Of a stretch of 64,000 nt of DNA, positions 1-10,259 are shown piece by piece. Positions within the stretch are counted from its first letter, which is position 1, and each line of letters opens with the position of its first letter. The notes beneath the pieces are model-generated. The model was not told the origin of the DNA. It did no database searches and saw only the letters and a program-made list of their open reading frames with translations. Source of the stretch: Paracholeplasma manati (GTDB lineage: Bacteria > Bacillota_I > Bacilli_A > Acholeplasmatales > UBA5453); assembly GCF_025742995.1 (NCBI RefSeq), contig NZ_JAOVQM010000001.1, forward strand, positions 372,001 through 436,000, read 5' to 3'. Position numbers and translations under genes: made by a program.

Positions 1-216
1 AGTTAAAAATTAAAATATAAATGCGAAAAAAGATGTTATGAAAACAATCACTAACACCCAACTTTTATAACAGCCACAAAGAAATCAGTCTAGCCAATGA
101 TACACCTCTAATAAAATAGTTAAAAACATCTAATTGGCAGGGATTGACATAGTTATTGACTGTGATAAAAACCAGACACACCTATAATCATAGATTTATC
201 TATGACAATTCAACTT
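1..216. other. Gene-free upstream stretch
   Basis: A+T-rich sequence with no convincing reading frame. It holds a TTGACA box (144-149), a TTGACT box (156-161) and a TATAAT (183-188), but none are at standard spacing. A 7-bp inverted repeat TCATAGA/TCTATGA with a 4-nt loop spans 188-205. Its role is unknown; it may belong to the control region of the LacI-type gene downstream. Confidence 0.4.
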
Positions 217-230
217 TGTAAGCGCTTAAA
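217..230 (+). promoter_or_regulatory. cre-like catabolite control site
   Basis: TGTAAGCGCTTAAA matches the CcpA cre consensus TGWNANCGNTNWCA at all but the thirteenth position. Its core TAAGCGCTTA is a perfect palindrome. It lies just upstream of the -35 box of the LacI-type gene, so CcpA-type catabolite control of the sugar locus is plausible. Function is inferred from consensus only. Confidence 0.55.
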
Positions 231-237
231 TTTCTTC

Positions 238-266
238 TTTACAACCGGTTACACATCGGTTATAAT
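238..266 (+). promoter_or_regulatory. Promoter of the LacI-type gene
   Basis: TTTACA (238-243), a 17-bp spacer and a perfect TATAAT (261-266). The predicted start near 273 falls at the edge of the palindromic operator at 274-289. The spacer carries AACCGGTT (243-250), another small palindrome. Confidence 0.75.
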
Positions 267-273
267 AGAAATG

Positions 274-289
274 AGAAAATCGATTTTCT
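274..289 (+). promoter_or_regulatory. LacI-type operator, copy 1
   Basis: Perfect 16-bp palindrome AGAAAATCGATTTTCT with a central CG, as is usual for LacI-family operators. It sits directly at the predicted transcription start of the regulator gene, so autorepression is expected. The identical 16-mer recurs at 1383-1398 before the structural operon. Confidence 0.8.
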
Positions 290-311
290 AATCTTTTATT
301 GAGGTCGTCTT

Positions 312-1322
312 GTGGAAAAAGTAACCGTATATACTATTGCAAAAAACTTAGGGGTGGCACCCAGCACTGTATCTAAAATATTGAGACATACAGGTAATTT
401 TTCCGATGACTTAAGATTAAAGGTATTGGCTTATATCAAAGACATTGGGTATGTGCCCAACGCGTCTGCACGCGTCTTAAAATCGCGCAAAAGCTGGACC
501 ATCGGTGTGATATATACCGAAGAATCCAAAATTGGACTAGAACACCCATTGTTTTCAAACATTTTACAAACCTTTAAAGACAGTGTCGAAAGAGAAGGCT
601 ATGATATCAGTTTTATCGTTAGACAAATTGGGGATAACCATATGTCCTATTTAAACTGGTGTAAAAATAAAAAAGTCGATGGCGTATTGATTGTCGTGGG
701 TTCCCCATATAACCCTGAAGTCATTGAACTGGTTAATAGCGATATCCCATGCGTTTCCACCGATATTGTTAAAGAACATCTACACACCATCATCAGTGAT
801 AATCGACAAGGCATTGAGTTGTCGATTAATCACGCCTTAGAATTGGGCAAAAAACGCATTGGTATGATTACGGGTCCGTTAACAGCAACCCACTTATTAT
901 ATCGATTCAATGTATACAAAGAAGTACTCAAAGAAAAAAACATCCCGTTTGATGAAAAAATAGTTATTTCATCCAAAGGCTTCGGTTTCAATAGTGGCTA
1001 TGAAGCCGCCACCATCCTGCTCGATCGAAACGAAGAAAAACCCGATTTATTATTGGTTGGGTCAGACATCCTCGCCTTCGGTGCGATTCAGGCGATAGTT
1101 GCGAAAGGGTTACGTGTGCCTGAAGATATTGCAGTCATCGGGTATGATGACATAATTTTTGCGAGCATGGCCAGACCAAGTTTAACAACCATTAGACAAA
1201 ATACAAAAGAAATCGGAAAAGTCGCCGCTGAAGTGTTACTCGACATGATTGAAAACAACAAACCCAACCACACCGCCATCACACGGATCCCGGTTGAGCT
1301 AATCAAAAGACAGACAACATAA
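312..1322 (+). CDS. LacI/GalR-family transcriptional regulator
   Basis: A 336-residue sugar-responsive repressor. Residues 4-25 form the LacI helix-turn-helix (VTVYTIAKNLGVAPSTVSKI), followed by the hinge helix region to about residue 60 (GYVPNASARVLKSRKS) and a periplasmic-binding-protein-like effector domain with the typical C-terminal stretch VIGYDDI...PSLTTIRQN. The start is GTG at 312, seven bases after GAGG (301-304). Identical palindromes at its own promoter and ahead of the next gene make it the likely local repressor of the 1423-21922 operon. The effector is unknown but should be a sugar derived from the imported glycan. Confidence 0.92.
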   Translation: MEKVTVYTIAKNLGVAPSTVSKILRHTGNFSDDLRLKVLAYIKDIGYVPNASARVLKSRKSWTIGVIYTEESKIGLEHPLFSNILQTFKDSVEREGYDISFIVRQIGDNHMSYLNWCKNKKVDGVLIVVGSPYNPEVIELVNSDIPCVSTDIVKEHLHTIISDNRQGIELSINHALELGKKRIGMITGPLTATHLLYRFNVYKEVLKEKNIPFDEKIVISSKGFGFNSGYEAATILLDRNEEKPDLLLVGSDILAFGAIQAIVAKGLRVPEDIAVIGYDDIIFASMARPSLTTIRQNTKEIGKVAAEVLLDMIENNKPNHTAITRIPVELIKRQTT

Positions 1323-1324
1323 CG

Positions 1325-1367
1325 ATACTTACCTCCGTTTAGGTACGACCTAAATGCCCGTAAGTAT
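1325..1367 (+). other. Nested inverted repeat between regulator and operon
   Basis: An outer 8-bp stem (ATACTTAC 1325-1332 with GTAAGTAT 1360-1367) encloses an inner 7-bp stem TTTAGGT/ACCTAAA (1338-1344, 1348-1354) with a 3-nt loop, separated by mismatched 5-nt arms. No T-run follows, so it is not a standard terminator. It could be a weak terminator or attenuator for the regulator transcript, or a protein site. Confidence 0.55.
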
Positions 1368-1398
1368 TATTATGCATTTATAAGAAAATCGATTTTCT
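1365..1398 (+). promoter_or_regulatory. LacI-type operator copy 2 and probable operon promoter
   Basis: AGAAAATCGATTTTCT at 1383-1398 is identical to the operator at 274-289. A possible -10 box TATTAT lies at 1365-1370, but no good -35 is visible at 17 bp, so the promoter part is uncertain. The operator lies 25 bp before the first structural gene and should control the whole downstream operon. Confidence 0.72.
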
Positions 1399-1422
1399 AA
1401 TCGAGAAACGAGGCATAAATTC

Positions 1423-2757
1423 ATGGAAAAAAACTTTAGTAGACGATTAACCCTCAACACCAATTTTGATGTGATTGTGGTTGGTGGCGGTCCTGCCGGT
1501 ATTACTGCAGCACTCGCATCAAGCCGTGAAGGTGCTAAAACTTTATTGGTAGAAGCGACCTCAGCCCTCGGTGGGATGAGCACCACTGGTTTAGTCACCT
1601 CATGGTGTCCATTCTCGGACCGAGAAAAAATGATTTATCGTGGGTTGGCAGAAAAAATCTTCCACCTATCGAATCAAGGGTTACCACACCTTAAAAAAGA
1701 TGTGTTGGATTGGGTTGCCATCAATCCAGAACATCTCAAGGTTGTTTATGATGATTTGATGATTCAATATGGGGTCTCCGTATTATTCAACACACAGTTG
1801 GCAGCTGTGGATACCCATGAAGATGTTGTTGAGTCAATCATTCTAAGCAATAAAGCGGGACTAACCGCCTATCAAGCAAAAACATACATTGATACCACGG
1901 GGGATGCTGACTTAGTCGCGTTCGCTGGGGGTGCGTTTATGAAAGGTGACGATTGGGACGGTGAATTACAATCGGCTACCCATTGTTTCATCTTAAGCAA
2001 TGTCGATACATACGGCTTTGAAAATGGACCTTGGTTAAATAAAGCCAATAAGAATAGCCCCGCTTATAAAATCAAAGACGATGAAGCCTTTGATTTAATT
2101 GAAGATGCACACATCTGTGCGAAATTGTTGGGTCCGGATACTGTGGGATTTAATGCCGGACACATCAAAGGTGTCGATAATACCCTACCTGAAAGCAATT
2201 CAAAAGCGTATATGACAGGTCGAAAAATCGCAGCCCAATTACGCGATGGCTTAAAGAAGTACTACCCATCCGCGTTCTCAAATGCTTTCCTAGCTTCAAC
2301 AGCCACACTGATGGGCATTCGAGAATCTCGTCGTATTGTTGGAGACTACGTACTGACGGTTGAAGATTACGCCGAAAGAAAAAGTTTTGAAGATGAGATT
2401 TGTCGAAACAGTTATTTCTTAGACATCCATCACCCCAAAGAAGATGAAGACCCAGAAAGAAAAGCCTATTACGATCGTATGAGACTCGTCAAACACTATG
2501 GTAAAGGCGAATCTCATGGGATTCCATACCGCTGTTTAATCCCTAAAGATTTTAAAAACGTATTGGTCGCTGGTCGTTCCATTTCAGTCGAACGCATAGT
2601 TCAAGGCTCAGTACGTGTCATGCCGGTGGCTTTAGTCATGGGCGAAGCGGCAGGGGTAGCTGCGGGACTAGCCATCCACCACAACGGTGAAGTTCGTAAC
2701 GTCGATGTCCAAAAGATTAGACAACGACTCATCGAAGAAGGAGCGTATTTGATATGA
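1423..2757 (+). CDS. FAD-dependent oxidoreductase (PF12831 type), copy 1
   Basis: A 444-residue cytosolic flavoprotein without a signal peptide. The N-terminal Rossmann site is GGGPAG (21-26) with the ribose-binding Glu at 44. The family motif DTTGDAD is at 157-163, and VAGRS (382-386) followed by QGSVRVMP closes the FAD site. These are hallmarks of the FAD_oxidored family common in polysaccharide-use loci and often mislabelled xanthan lyase. Substrate unknown; oxidation of a sugar or sugar acid is inferred from context. First gene of the operon, 25 bp after the operator. Its stop overlaps the next start as ATGA. A close paralogue lies at 5027. Confidence 0.88.
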   Translation: MEKNFSRRLTLNTNFDVIVVGGGPAGITAALASSREGAKTLLVEATSALGGMSTTGLVTSWCPFSDREKMIYRGLAEKIFHLSNQGLPHLKKDVLDWVAINPEHLKVVYDDLMIQYGVSVLFNTQLAAVDTHEDVVESIILSNKAGLTAYQAKTYIDTTGDADLVAFAGGAFMKGDDWDGELQSATHCFILSNVDTYGFENGPWLNKANKNSPAYKIKDDEAFDLIEDAHICAKLLGPDTVGFNAGHIKGVDNTLPESNSKAYMTGRKIAAQLRDGLKKYYPSAFSNAFLASTATLMGIRESRRIVGDYVLTVEDYAERKSFEDEICRNSYFLDIHHPKEDEDPERKAYYDRMRLVKHYGKGESHGIPYRCLIPKDFKNVLVAGRSISVERIVQGSVRVMPVALVMGEAAGVAAGLAIHHNGEVRNVDVQKIRQRLIEEGAYLI

Positions 2758-5015
2758 TTAATAAAATAACCCTGTGGATTATGCTCATCACTTTTACAAC
2801 AGTCCTGTGGGGATGCCAAAACAATCCAACCAAACCCATCCCAGAACCGACACCGCTCGAAGATTCTCCAGAACCATCCTTAGACACCAGAATGGCATCT
2901 GTCTATGAAGATGAACGTATCATCATTGATAATACCAATCAAGAATTGATGTTTAAACAAGCCAGTACTTATAAATACAACGCTGGCAGTACAGCGATTG
3001 GTGCGAATTTCATTTCATCTGAAAAAGGGACGGCATTTGAAGCCACCTTCACACCGAATATTGAAACAGCTGGGTATTATAAAATCTACATCAACTTCCC
3101 TGAATTTGAACAAGCCTATGATCAAGTCCCACTGGTGGTGACTTATGAGGGTGGTGCGAATGTCGATGATACCAAGGCTGTCAATCAAACCATCAATGCA
3201 GGCTATTGGGTCATGGTGGGTACATATTACCTAACTACGGGTAAAAATAACAAAGTCCAAATACTACCGGTAGAAAATCAATACGTTTTGGTGGATGCGA
3301 TGATGTTCGAACTGTCCAGTGAGAATGACGTCCTACAAACCGAAACCAAACCAGTGTTGATTGAACCTTATGAACCCTCATCGGTTACCAACATTTTGAA
3401 AACCCATGATCAAAAACTGAGACTATCGGTCAATGGCGAAGAATTCTTCGTCAAAGGTGTCAATGGCATCGATGAACTAGAACTCATCGCTGAAGCCGGT
3501 GGAAACTCAGTTAGAACCTATTCCACCGATGCTTTACAGGATGGTGCATTGCTCGATCGTGCCCATGAACTAGGCATCAAAGTCGTCATTGGATTATGGA
3601 TGAATCATGAATCGGGTAGTTTCACCTACGCGAACAACCCAGATAAAGTGGAACAACAATATCAAAAATTGATTTTAGAAGTAGAAAAATACAAAAAACA
3701 CCCAGCAGTCTTAGGATGGGCAGTTGGGAATGAAGTCGACATTTCGACTTCACTCAACATGAGAGCCATCTATGACGCGATGAATCAAATAGCGAAATAC
3801 ATCCATGAATCGGATCCTTATCACCCAACGATGGCAGTTTTAGCCGGGTCATCCCCGCTTAAAATTGGTTCGATTAGACGATTCGCACCACATATCGATA
3901 TGATTGGGATTAATACCTATAGTGCCATCGGCAATGTCGCCAACAATATTTTAGGTTGGAAAGGCCCTTACCTCATTACCGAATATGCGTTGAATCAACC
4001 GATGGAAACCAAACTAAAAACATCTTGGGGCGCCATCATTGAACCCAAATCCATCGATAAAGCAGACCTGTATTATGAACGTTATCAACAATACATTTAT
4101 GGTAAACGCGATGAAGGTGTCGTCGGATCCTATGTATTTAAAGATACCGGCAGTTTTAGAGTCACACACACCTGGTACGGCATCATTCTAAATGGTAAAC
4201 GCACCGCTGCATTTGAAGGGGTTAAAGCCGGTTTCTTTGAAACAGAGCGTATCCCTACCCTACAAATTGATGAAGTGAAGATCAACAATCAAACCAGTCT
4301 TCAAAACGTCATCTTAGAAAGCGGTACAGCTAATATTCAAGTCACTACCTTAAATGAATCTGGCAACATCAAGTATACTTACGAAGTCAGAAAGGATGTA
4401 GGGCTCAGTGTCAATACAGACCCTAGCCCACAACCAAGTTTCACCTTCGTAGAAGATAATGCAAAAAACAATGTGACCATGACCATTCCGGAATTTCCAG
4501 GGAATTATCGATTGTTTGTGTACGTTGAAAACGACACACACATCTCATCATATTCCTTCCCATTCCAAGTATCTGGGGACCCATTCATTTTAGAAGAACA
4601 ACCCGGGGTTCAAATCGTATCCATCAAGAGTGAGATTGGCTATGTCGAAACCGGTACCTTCTCAAGCAGTACTAACCGTTTTTATGATGGATTCCTTACC
4701 CGATTCACCAGGGTCTTAGGCAATTACGCCACCTTTACACCGGACCTCGAACCAGGCAAGTATGAAGTATTTTATTACAACCTATCGGAAGGCTTAGGTC
4801 AGACCGATGATAACCAAATTGAAATCAATATCTATTACGCCAACGGGGCTAAAGAAACCATTATCTTGGGTGTGACCACCACATCTGAAGGTTGGGTTAG
4901 CCTAGGCGAATACAGCTTCAATGCCGATGGTTTAGAATACGTGACCGTTGTGAAAATGATCGATGGAACCAAAGTAGTGAGAACAACCGCGATCGCATTT
5001 TTACCCAAAAATTAA
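2754..5015 (+). CDS. Lipoprotein glycoside hydrolase (clan GH-A) with two golvesin-like domains
   Basis: 753 residues. A lipobox (LWGC, Cys 21) is followed by a proline-rich linker. Residues about 50-190 resemble the golvesin C-terminal beta domain (AGYYKIYI..., GYWVMVGTYYL, YVLVDAMMFEL). A TIM barrel of GH2/GH5-like type spans about 210-480: FVKGVNG at its start, GNE with probable acid/base Glu 327, and ITEY with probable nucleophile Glu 410. An Ig-like linker and a second golvesin-like domain (about 615-753) follow. Golvesin domains are typically fused to PF12831 enzymes; here they are encoded between two such genes. Probably extracellular, membrane-tethered. The exact linkage cleaved cannot be assigned. 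Confidence 0.82.
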   Translation: MINKITLWIMLITFTTVLWGCQNNPTKPIPEPTPLEDSPEPSLDTRMASVYEDERIIIDNTNQELMFKQASTYKYNAGSTAIGANFISSEKGTAFEATFTPNIETAGYYKIYINFPEFEQAYDQVPLVVTYEGGANVDDTKAVNQTINAGYWVMVGTYYLTTGKNNKVQILPVENQYVLVDAMMFELSSENDVLQTETKPVLIEPYEPSSVTNILKTHDQKLRLSVNGEEFFVKGVNGIDELELIAEAGGNSVRTYSTDALQDGALLDRAHELGIKVVIGLWMNHESGSFTYANNPDKVEQQYQKLILEVEKYKKHPAVLGWAVGNEVDISTSLNMRAIYDAMNQIAKYIHESDPYHPTMAVLAGSSPLKIGSIRRFAPHIDMIGINTYSAIGNVANNILGWKGPYLITEYALNQPMETKLKTSWGAIIEPKSIDKADLYYERYQQYIYGKRDEGVVGSYVFKDTGSFRVTHTWYGIILNGKRTAAFEGVKAGFFETERIPTLQIDEVKINNQTSLQNVILESGTANIQVTTLNESGNIKYTYEVRKDVGLSVNTDPSPQPSFTFVEDNAKNNVTMTIPEFPGNYRLFVYVENDTHISSYSFPFQVSGDPFILEEQPGVQIVSIKSEIGYVETGTFSSSTNRFYDGFLTRFTRVLGNYATFTPDLEPGKYEVFYYNLSEGLGQTDDNQIEINIYYANGAKETIILGVTTTSEGWVSLGEYSFNADGLEYVTVVKMIDGTKVVRTTAIAFLPKN

Positions 5016-5026
5016 AGGAGATAGCC

Positions 5027-6340
5027 ATGTATACATTAAAAACAAAACAAATCCCATTGAATCAAGCGTATGACGTCATTGTGGTCGGTGGTGGTCCAGC
5101 GGGATGTACCGCAGCCGCATCAGCCGCGAGAGAAGGGGCTAAAACACTATTGATTGAAGCCACTTCCAGTCTAGGTGGTATGGGCACCTCTGCTCTAGTA
5201 CCTGCTTGGACCCCGTTTTCGGATAAAGAACAAATCGTTTATAAAGGCTTAGCAGAAAAAGTCTTTGAAGAAACCAAACGAGGCATGAAACACATCAAAC
5301 CAGACGCCGTTGACTGGGTAGCGATTGACCAAGAACGCTTAAAACGCGTGTATGACGATTTGGTCATCAACAGTGGCGCTGACATCATCTTCAATACATT
5401 TGTATCCGATGTTGAAGTTGAAAACGGGAATTTAACCACGTTGATTGCTTCCAATAAATCGGGACTCACCGCGTATCAAGCCAAAGTATTTGTCGATACG
5501 ACAGGCGATGCCGATTTAGCCACATTCGCAGGGGCACCGTTTGAAAAAGGTGACGGTACAGATGACACACACCTTCAACCAGCCACCCTTTGTTTCATTT
5601 TCAGCAATGTCGATATGTTGGGGTATCAAAGCGTTGGTAGATTGCACGCCGATAACCCTAAATCCATTGTCCACAAAATTTTAGCAGAGAAAAAGTACCC
5701 ACTGATTCCTGACGGTCACGTGATTGGCACCATTGTGGGTCCTGGTACCGTGGGATTCAATGCAGGCCATATTTCTAAAATGGACAACACCAAACCAGAA
5801 ACCATCACTAAAGGCTTATTGTTAGGCCGTAAGATGGCTGAAGAATTCAGATTAGCACTTAGAGAATATGCGCCTGAAGCCTATGGCAATGCACATTTGG
5901 TGATGACAGGGCCTCTATTAGGCATCCGTGAAACCAGACGTATCGTTGGAGATTACAAACTAACGGTCGATGACTATTTTGAACGTAAAACGTTTGAAGA
6001 TGAAGTGTGTCGAAATGCGTACTTCATCGATGTTCATGATTCGATCCACGCAGCAGAAGCCAAAGGCAAACTACAACGCTATGGTAAAGGCGAATCTCAC
6101 GGGATTCCATACCGTTCGTTGATTCCGAAAACGTTGAATAACGTCTTGGTAGCCGGTAGAAGCATTTCTTGTGAAAGAATGGTTCAAGGATCGGTACGTG
6201 TCATGCCTGTCTGTTTAGCGATGGGCGAAGCGGCTGGTATGGCTGCGGCTCATGCCACCAAAACTGGCAACGATGTTCGTAAAATCGATGTACAACACTT
6301 AAGAAAAAGACTACTTGAAGAAGGCGTCTATATCAAATAA
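5027..6340 (+). CDS. FAD-dependent oxidoreductase (PF12831 type), copy 2
   Basis: A 437-residue paralogue of the protein at 1423, similar along its whole length. It shares GGGPAG (21-26), the dipeptide-rich DTTGDAD motif near 157, the ETRRIVGDY block, VAGRSIS and GSVRVMP. Strong ribosome site AAAGGAG (5014-5020), 6 bp before ATG. The two copies flank the glycoside hydrolase gene, which suggests a duplication followed by specialisation, for example for two sugars or two oxidation steps. No signal peptide, so probably cytosolic. The electron acceptor is not apparent from the sequence. Confidence 0.87.
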   Translation: MYTLKTKQIPLNQAYDVIVVGGGPAGCTAAASAAREGAKTLLIEATSSLGGMGTSALVPAWTPFSDKEQIVYKGLAEKVFEETKRGMKHIKPDAVDWVAIDQERLKRVYDDLVINSGADIIFNTFVSDVEVENGNLTTLIASNKSGLTAYQAKVFVDTTGDADLATFAGAPFEKGDGTDDTHLQPATLCFIFSNVDMLGYQSVGRLHADNPKSIVHKILAEKKYPLIPDGHVIGTIVGPGTVGFNAGHISKMDNTKPETITKGLLLGRKMAEEFRLALREYAPEAYGNAHLVMTGPLLGIRETRRIVGDYKLTVDDYFERKTFEDEVCRNAYFIDVHDSIHAAEAKGKLQRYGKGESHGIPYRSLIPKTLNNVLVAGRSISCERMVQGSVRVMPVCLAMGEAAGMAAAHATKTGNDVRKIDVQHLRKRLLEEGVYIK

Positions 6341-6361
6341 ACATACAAAGGAGGGGTTGAG

Positions 6362-9340
6362 TTGAAAACCATCAAAAAAATTACCATCGTTTCCATCTTA
6401 TTGGTAGGATTTTTCATCGCGCGTGCACTGCTTGTCAAAGATGAAGTACAACCATTAGAACAATACGACGGGTTTACAACCAATCAATGGACTGAGAACA
6501 AATACAGTACCTATCGTCAAACATACGACCTTAGCAGTCCATCCCCTACCATTGAAATTACCCCCGCTGAATTTGATTTAACTGGCGCGAATCTCTTAAA
6601 CAGCGCCAATGCCAGAGGGTATGGTTCACCTGTGATTGAATTGAACCGCATGAATACCATCCGTATTGAAATCACCGTAAACTCAGCCGCACTCTATCAA
6701 ATCTATGTCGATTATATGTATATCGGTACAGAGTTATTCAGCCCTAAATTTGGACTGACAATCGATGGAGAATACCCATTTTATGAAGCACGTCAATTGA
6801 CATTGCCGATTGTTTGGCAACCCGATGTGGAGATGAGTCATAACGGTTTCCAAGCCGAATATCTATTCCAAAAAGACCGATACAATAATGACGTTCAACC
6901 GCGTTCTGAAAACGCTGAAATATGGCTTCATGATGGGTTTTACGACGCGTCATTTTACACTGCATCACCACTCGAATTCTATTTAAGCTCAGGGACTCAC
7001 ATTATTGTGATTGAGTCAAGAAATGATGGCGTTCTATTGGGTAATATGACCCTATTAAACAAATCAACCTTAAGTACCTATGATGAGTATATTGAAGCCT
7101 ATTCAAACGTAGAAAAATACCAGGCACTGATTCAATTAGAAGCTGAATTTTTAAAGGAAAAGTCTGATCCCTCCATCAAACTGTTCGCGGACAAAAAGAA
7201 AGCTTCTACACCAACCGCTTTAAAGACATCCCACTTGAACGCCATCGATGCGTACACGTGGGATGAAGCGGGCAGAAGTGTCTCCTGGGACGTCACTGTA
7301 CCAAAAGCAGGGTTGTATCAAATCAGTTTTAAATACATTCAATACCGTTTGGTCAATATATCCAGTTTTAGAACCATCAAGATCAATGGAGAAATCCCTT
7401 TTGAAGAGATGACTGCGTTTGGATTCCCTTATGCACAAGATTGGAAAAATGTGACGTTAGGCAATGAACAACCCTATTGGTTTTACTTCAATGAAGGCGT
7501 CAATAACTTATCATTGACAGCCACCATTGAACCCTATAAACCCATCTTAGAAACGATTGAGACGGTCATGAAAGAAATCACTCAACTGTCGATTGAAATA
7601 CAACAGCTCACCGGTGGGAACACCGATGCCTATCGCGATTGGGATTTGGTTTCATTCATTCCTGATATATCATCAGATTTAAACCTTTGGGCCGATGAAT
7701 TGGAATCTGCCTATCGTTATGGCCATTCAATCAATCATCGAAGCAAAGCATCTGCAGAATTACTCAACTTAAAGTTGGCTTATCGTCAACTCAGAACATT
7801 GGCACAAAAGCCGAATCAAATTCCCAATCAAATGACTTTGTTGTCTGAAGGGTCGAAATCGGTCGCACAGTACTTAGGCGACATCTTACTGAGATTATCT
7901 GAACAACCTTTGGGGTTGGAAAAGATATACCTATCTGGAGATCAACGTCTCCCAAGACCTAGAGCCAATTTTTTCGAGAATACCATCCACGCAACACAAC
8001 TGTTCTTTTTATCGTTTAATCAAGATTATGTCGTGTCATCTGACCCAGAAAAAACCATTGATGTGTGGGTCAATCGCCCACGTGCCAACATCGACTTGAT
8101 GCAAAAAATGATCGACGAACTCTATACCAGAGAATCTGGCATACACGTGAATTTATCCTTGATGCCAAACCCAACCAAACTCATACTATCCAACGCAGCG
8201 AACATCGAACCCGATGTCGCGATGGGGGTATCGAGTGAAACGCCTTATAATTTCGCCATTCGTAACGCTGCCCAAGATCTGCGCATCTTTGAAGGGTATG
8301 AAGCATTGGTCAGTCATTTTGCGAAAGGGTCGATGATACCTTATGTCTATGAAGATGGGGTGTATGGTTTACCAGAAACCCAAGATTTCTACGTCACGTA
8401 TTATCGAACCGATATATTCTCCATCATCGAAAGTGATATTCCAGATACGTGGCAAGAAGTGACGGCGTTGATGCCACAGCTTAGACGCATGGGCATGAAC
8501 TATTATGTCCCACTATCTTCTTCTAATGCCTATAAATCGATGCAGATTACCGCGCCATTCTATTATCAGAATCAAGCGAATCTGTACCAAGCAAATGGCA
8601 TTTACACCGACATCGATAGCACAGCTGGTATAGAAGCGATGCGCTTAATGACTGAACTGTTTACGATTCATGATTTACCAATCGCCACAGCCAATTTTTA
8701 TAATAACTTTAGATATGGTTTATTGCCGATTGGCATATCGAATTCATCCACATACTTACAACTCATGATTGCGGCCCCTGAAATCAAAGGTAACTGGAAC
8801 ATCGCGCTGTATCCAGGCGTGGTAGACCCTGTGACCAATGAGGTTTTACGCTATTCTAGCGCACCCACCTCAGCGACCATGATCTTCAAGAGTTCTGATA
8901 AAAAAGAGATGGCATTTGACTTTTTAAGTTGGTGGCACTCGACTGAAATTCAAACCCAATTCTCCAACGACATTCAAAAAATGTTTGGTAAAGAATACAT
9001 GTGGTTTTCATCCAATCTAGACGCACTGGCATCCTTGCCGATTGACATCAATCATAAATCAGTGATTCTTGAACAACTCAATTGGGCCGTATCGGCACCC
9101 AATGTGCCGGGGGGTTACTATCTCGAAAGAGAGATTAGTAATGCTTGGAACAAGATTGTCATTAGTGATCAAAACTTACGCAGTACCGTCGATGAAGCGA
9201 TTAAAAATGCCAATCGTGAACTTGAAAGGAAGATGGCCGAATTCGGTTATGTTCAAAATGGGGTTATCGTTAAAACGTATCCAATCCCAACCCTATCCAC
9301 CATTGACGCATGGTTAAAGGAACGTGATTCCGATGGATAA
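6362..9340 (+). CDS. Large membrane-anchored extracellular solute-binding protein (family 1)
   Basis: 992 residues starting at TTG 6362 behind AAAGGAGG (6348-6355). An uncleaved-looking N-terminal anchor (about 6-24, no lipobox Cys) is followed by two carbohydrate-binding-like beta regions (about 55-230 and 250-400), a helical linker, and an SBP_bac_1 domain from about 560 to 930 ([52 protein letters not shown]). It is followed at once by two permeases and so should feed the first transporter. The fused beta domains are unusual; ordinary family members are about 430 residues. They may hold polymeric substrate near the transporter. Confidence 0.82.
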   Translation: MKTIKKITIVSILLVGFFIARALLVKDEVQPLEQYDGFTTNQWTENKYSTYRQTYDLSSPSPTIEITPAEFDLTGANLLNSANARGYGSPVIELNRMNTIRIEITVNSAALYQIYVDYMYIGTELFSPKFGLTIDGEYPFYEARQLTLPIVWQPDVEMSHNGFQAEYLFQKDRYNNDVQPRSENAEIWLHDGFYDASFYTASPLEFYLSSGTHIIVIESRNDGVLLGNMTLLNKSTLSTYDEYIEAYSNVEKYQALIQLEAEFLKEKSDPSIKLFADKKKASTPTALKTSHLNAIDAYTWDEAGRSVSWDVTVPKAGLYQISFKYIQYRLVNISSFRTIKINGEIPFEEMTAFGFPYAQDWKNVTLGNEQPYWFYFNEGVNNLSLTATIEPYKPILETIETVMKEITQLSIEIQQLTGGNTDAYRDWDLVSFIPDISSDLNLWADELESAYRYGHSINHRSKASAELLNLKLAYRQLRTLAQKPNQIPNQMTLLSEGSKSVAQYLGDILLRLSEQPLGLEKIYLSGDQRLPRPRANFFENTIHATQLFFLSFNQDYVVSSDPEKTIDVWVNRPRANIDLMQKMIDELYTRESGIHVNLSLMPNPTKLILSNAANIEPDVAMGVSSETPYNFAIRNAAQDLRIFEGYEALVSHFAKGSMIPYVYEDGVYGLPETQDFYVTYYRTDIFSIIESDIPDTWQEVTALMPQLRRMGMNYYVPLSSSNAYKSMQITAPFYYQNQANLYQANGIYTDIDSTAGIEAMRLMTELFTIHDLPIATANFYNNFRYGLLPIGISNSSTYLQLMIAAPEIKGNWNIALYPGVVDPVTNEVLRYSSAPTSATMIFKSSDKKEMAFDFLSWWHSTEIQTQFSNDIQKMFGKEYMWFSSNLDALASLPIDINHKSVILEQLNWAVSAPNVPGGYYLEREISNAWNKIVISDQNLRSTVDEAIKNANRELERKMAEFGYVQNGVIVKTYPIPTLSTIDAWLKERDSDG

Positions 9341-10253
9341 ACCAAGATACAGTCTAGGCTATAAAATAGCGCATTCGGATAAACTTTCAGCGTTGGTCTT
9401 TGTCGGTCCGTATTATGTCTTATTTTCCATATTCATTATCATCGCCGTATTGGCTGCCGTTTTATTATCGTTCACATATTTTAATACGATTGAATTCCCA
9501 ACCATGTCTGGGTTAAAAAATTATGTCGACATCGTGACTACCGACAATACCTTCATGCAGGTTATCTTGCCAAACACCATTAAGTTTGCACTCATTGTCG
9601 GCCCTGGTGGTTATCTATTATCCTTTATTCTCGCTTGGAGCTTAGCCCAACTACCACACAAATTAAGAACTGTCTTGGCCATCATATTTTATTCACCTTC
9701 GATGACCATGGGGGTAGCGATGGTCGTGGTCTGGAGTGCCGTATTTTCAGGGGATCAAGCCGGGTATTTGAACCACTTTATGCTTCAAATGAATTTAATC
9801 GCAGAACCTGTCCAGTGGTTACAATCACCTCAGCACTTGATGAACATCATGATCATCGTGTCGCTTTGGGGATCCATGGGGGTTGGTTTCCTAGCCATGT
9901 TATCCGGGATTTTAAACGTGGATAAAGAAATATTTGAAGCCGCCTATATGGATGGCATCAGCAACAAATTCCAAGAAATATTTTTCATCACCATTCCACT
10001 CATGAAGCCACAAATGCTGTTTGGGGCTGTCATGATGATTGTGTCGACTTTTCAAGCTGGCGCGATTGGGGTTCAATTATCGGGTTCAAACCCAACCCCA
10101 CAAAATGCCGGTCAGTTGATATTGAATCACATCGAAGATTTTGGCTTTATACGCTTCGAAATGGGTTATGCAGCAGCACTGTCTGTGATTCTGCTCATCC
10201 TTGTAGCGCTCATCTCAAAGGTTGCGAAAACATATTTGACCGAAAAGGAGTAA
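9333..10253 (+). CDS. Sugar ABC transporter permease (LplB/UgpA type), transporter 1
   Basis: About 306 residues with six predicted membrane helices and the permease EAA loop EAAYMDG at 202-208 followed by the IP...P segment. It is the inner-membrane channel half for the solute-binding protein upstream. I take ATG 9333, because AAAGGA (9316-9321) is correctly spaced for it and too close to the alternative GTG at 9324. The gene overlaps the end of the preceding one by 8 bp. No ATPase gene accompanies it; a multitask ATPase elsewhere is presumed. Confidence 0.88.
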   Translation: MDKPRYSLGYKIAHSDKLSALVFVGPYYVLFSIFIIIAVLAAVLLSFTYFNTIEFPTMSGLKNYVDIVTTDNTFMQVILPNTIKFALIVGPGGYLLSFILAWSLAQLPHKLRTVLAIIFYSPSMTMGVAMVVVWSAVFSGDQAGYLNHFMLQMNLIAEPVQWLQSPQHLMNIMIIVSLWGSMGVGFLAMLSGILNVDKEIFEAAYMDGISNKFQEIFFITIPLMKPQMLFGAVMMIVSTFQAGAIGVQLSGSNPTPQNAGQLILNHIEDFGFIRFEMGYAAALSVILLILVALISKVAKTYLTEKE

Positions 10254-10259
10254 CTTTGT

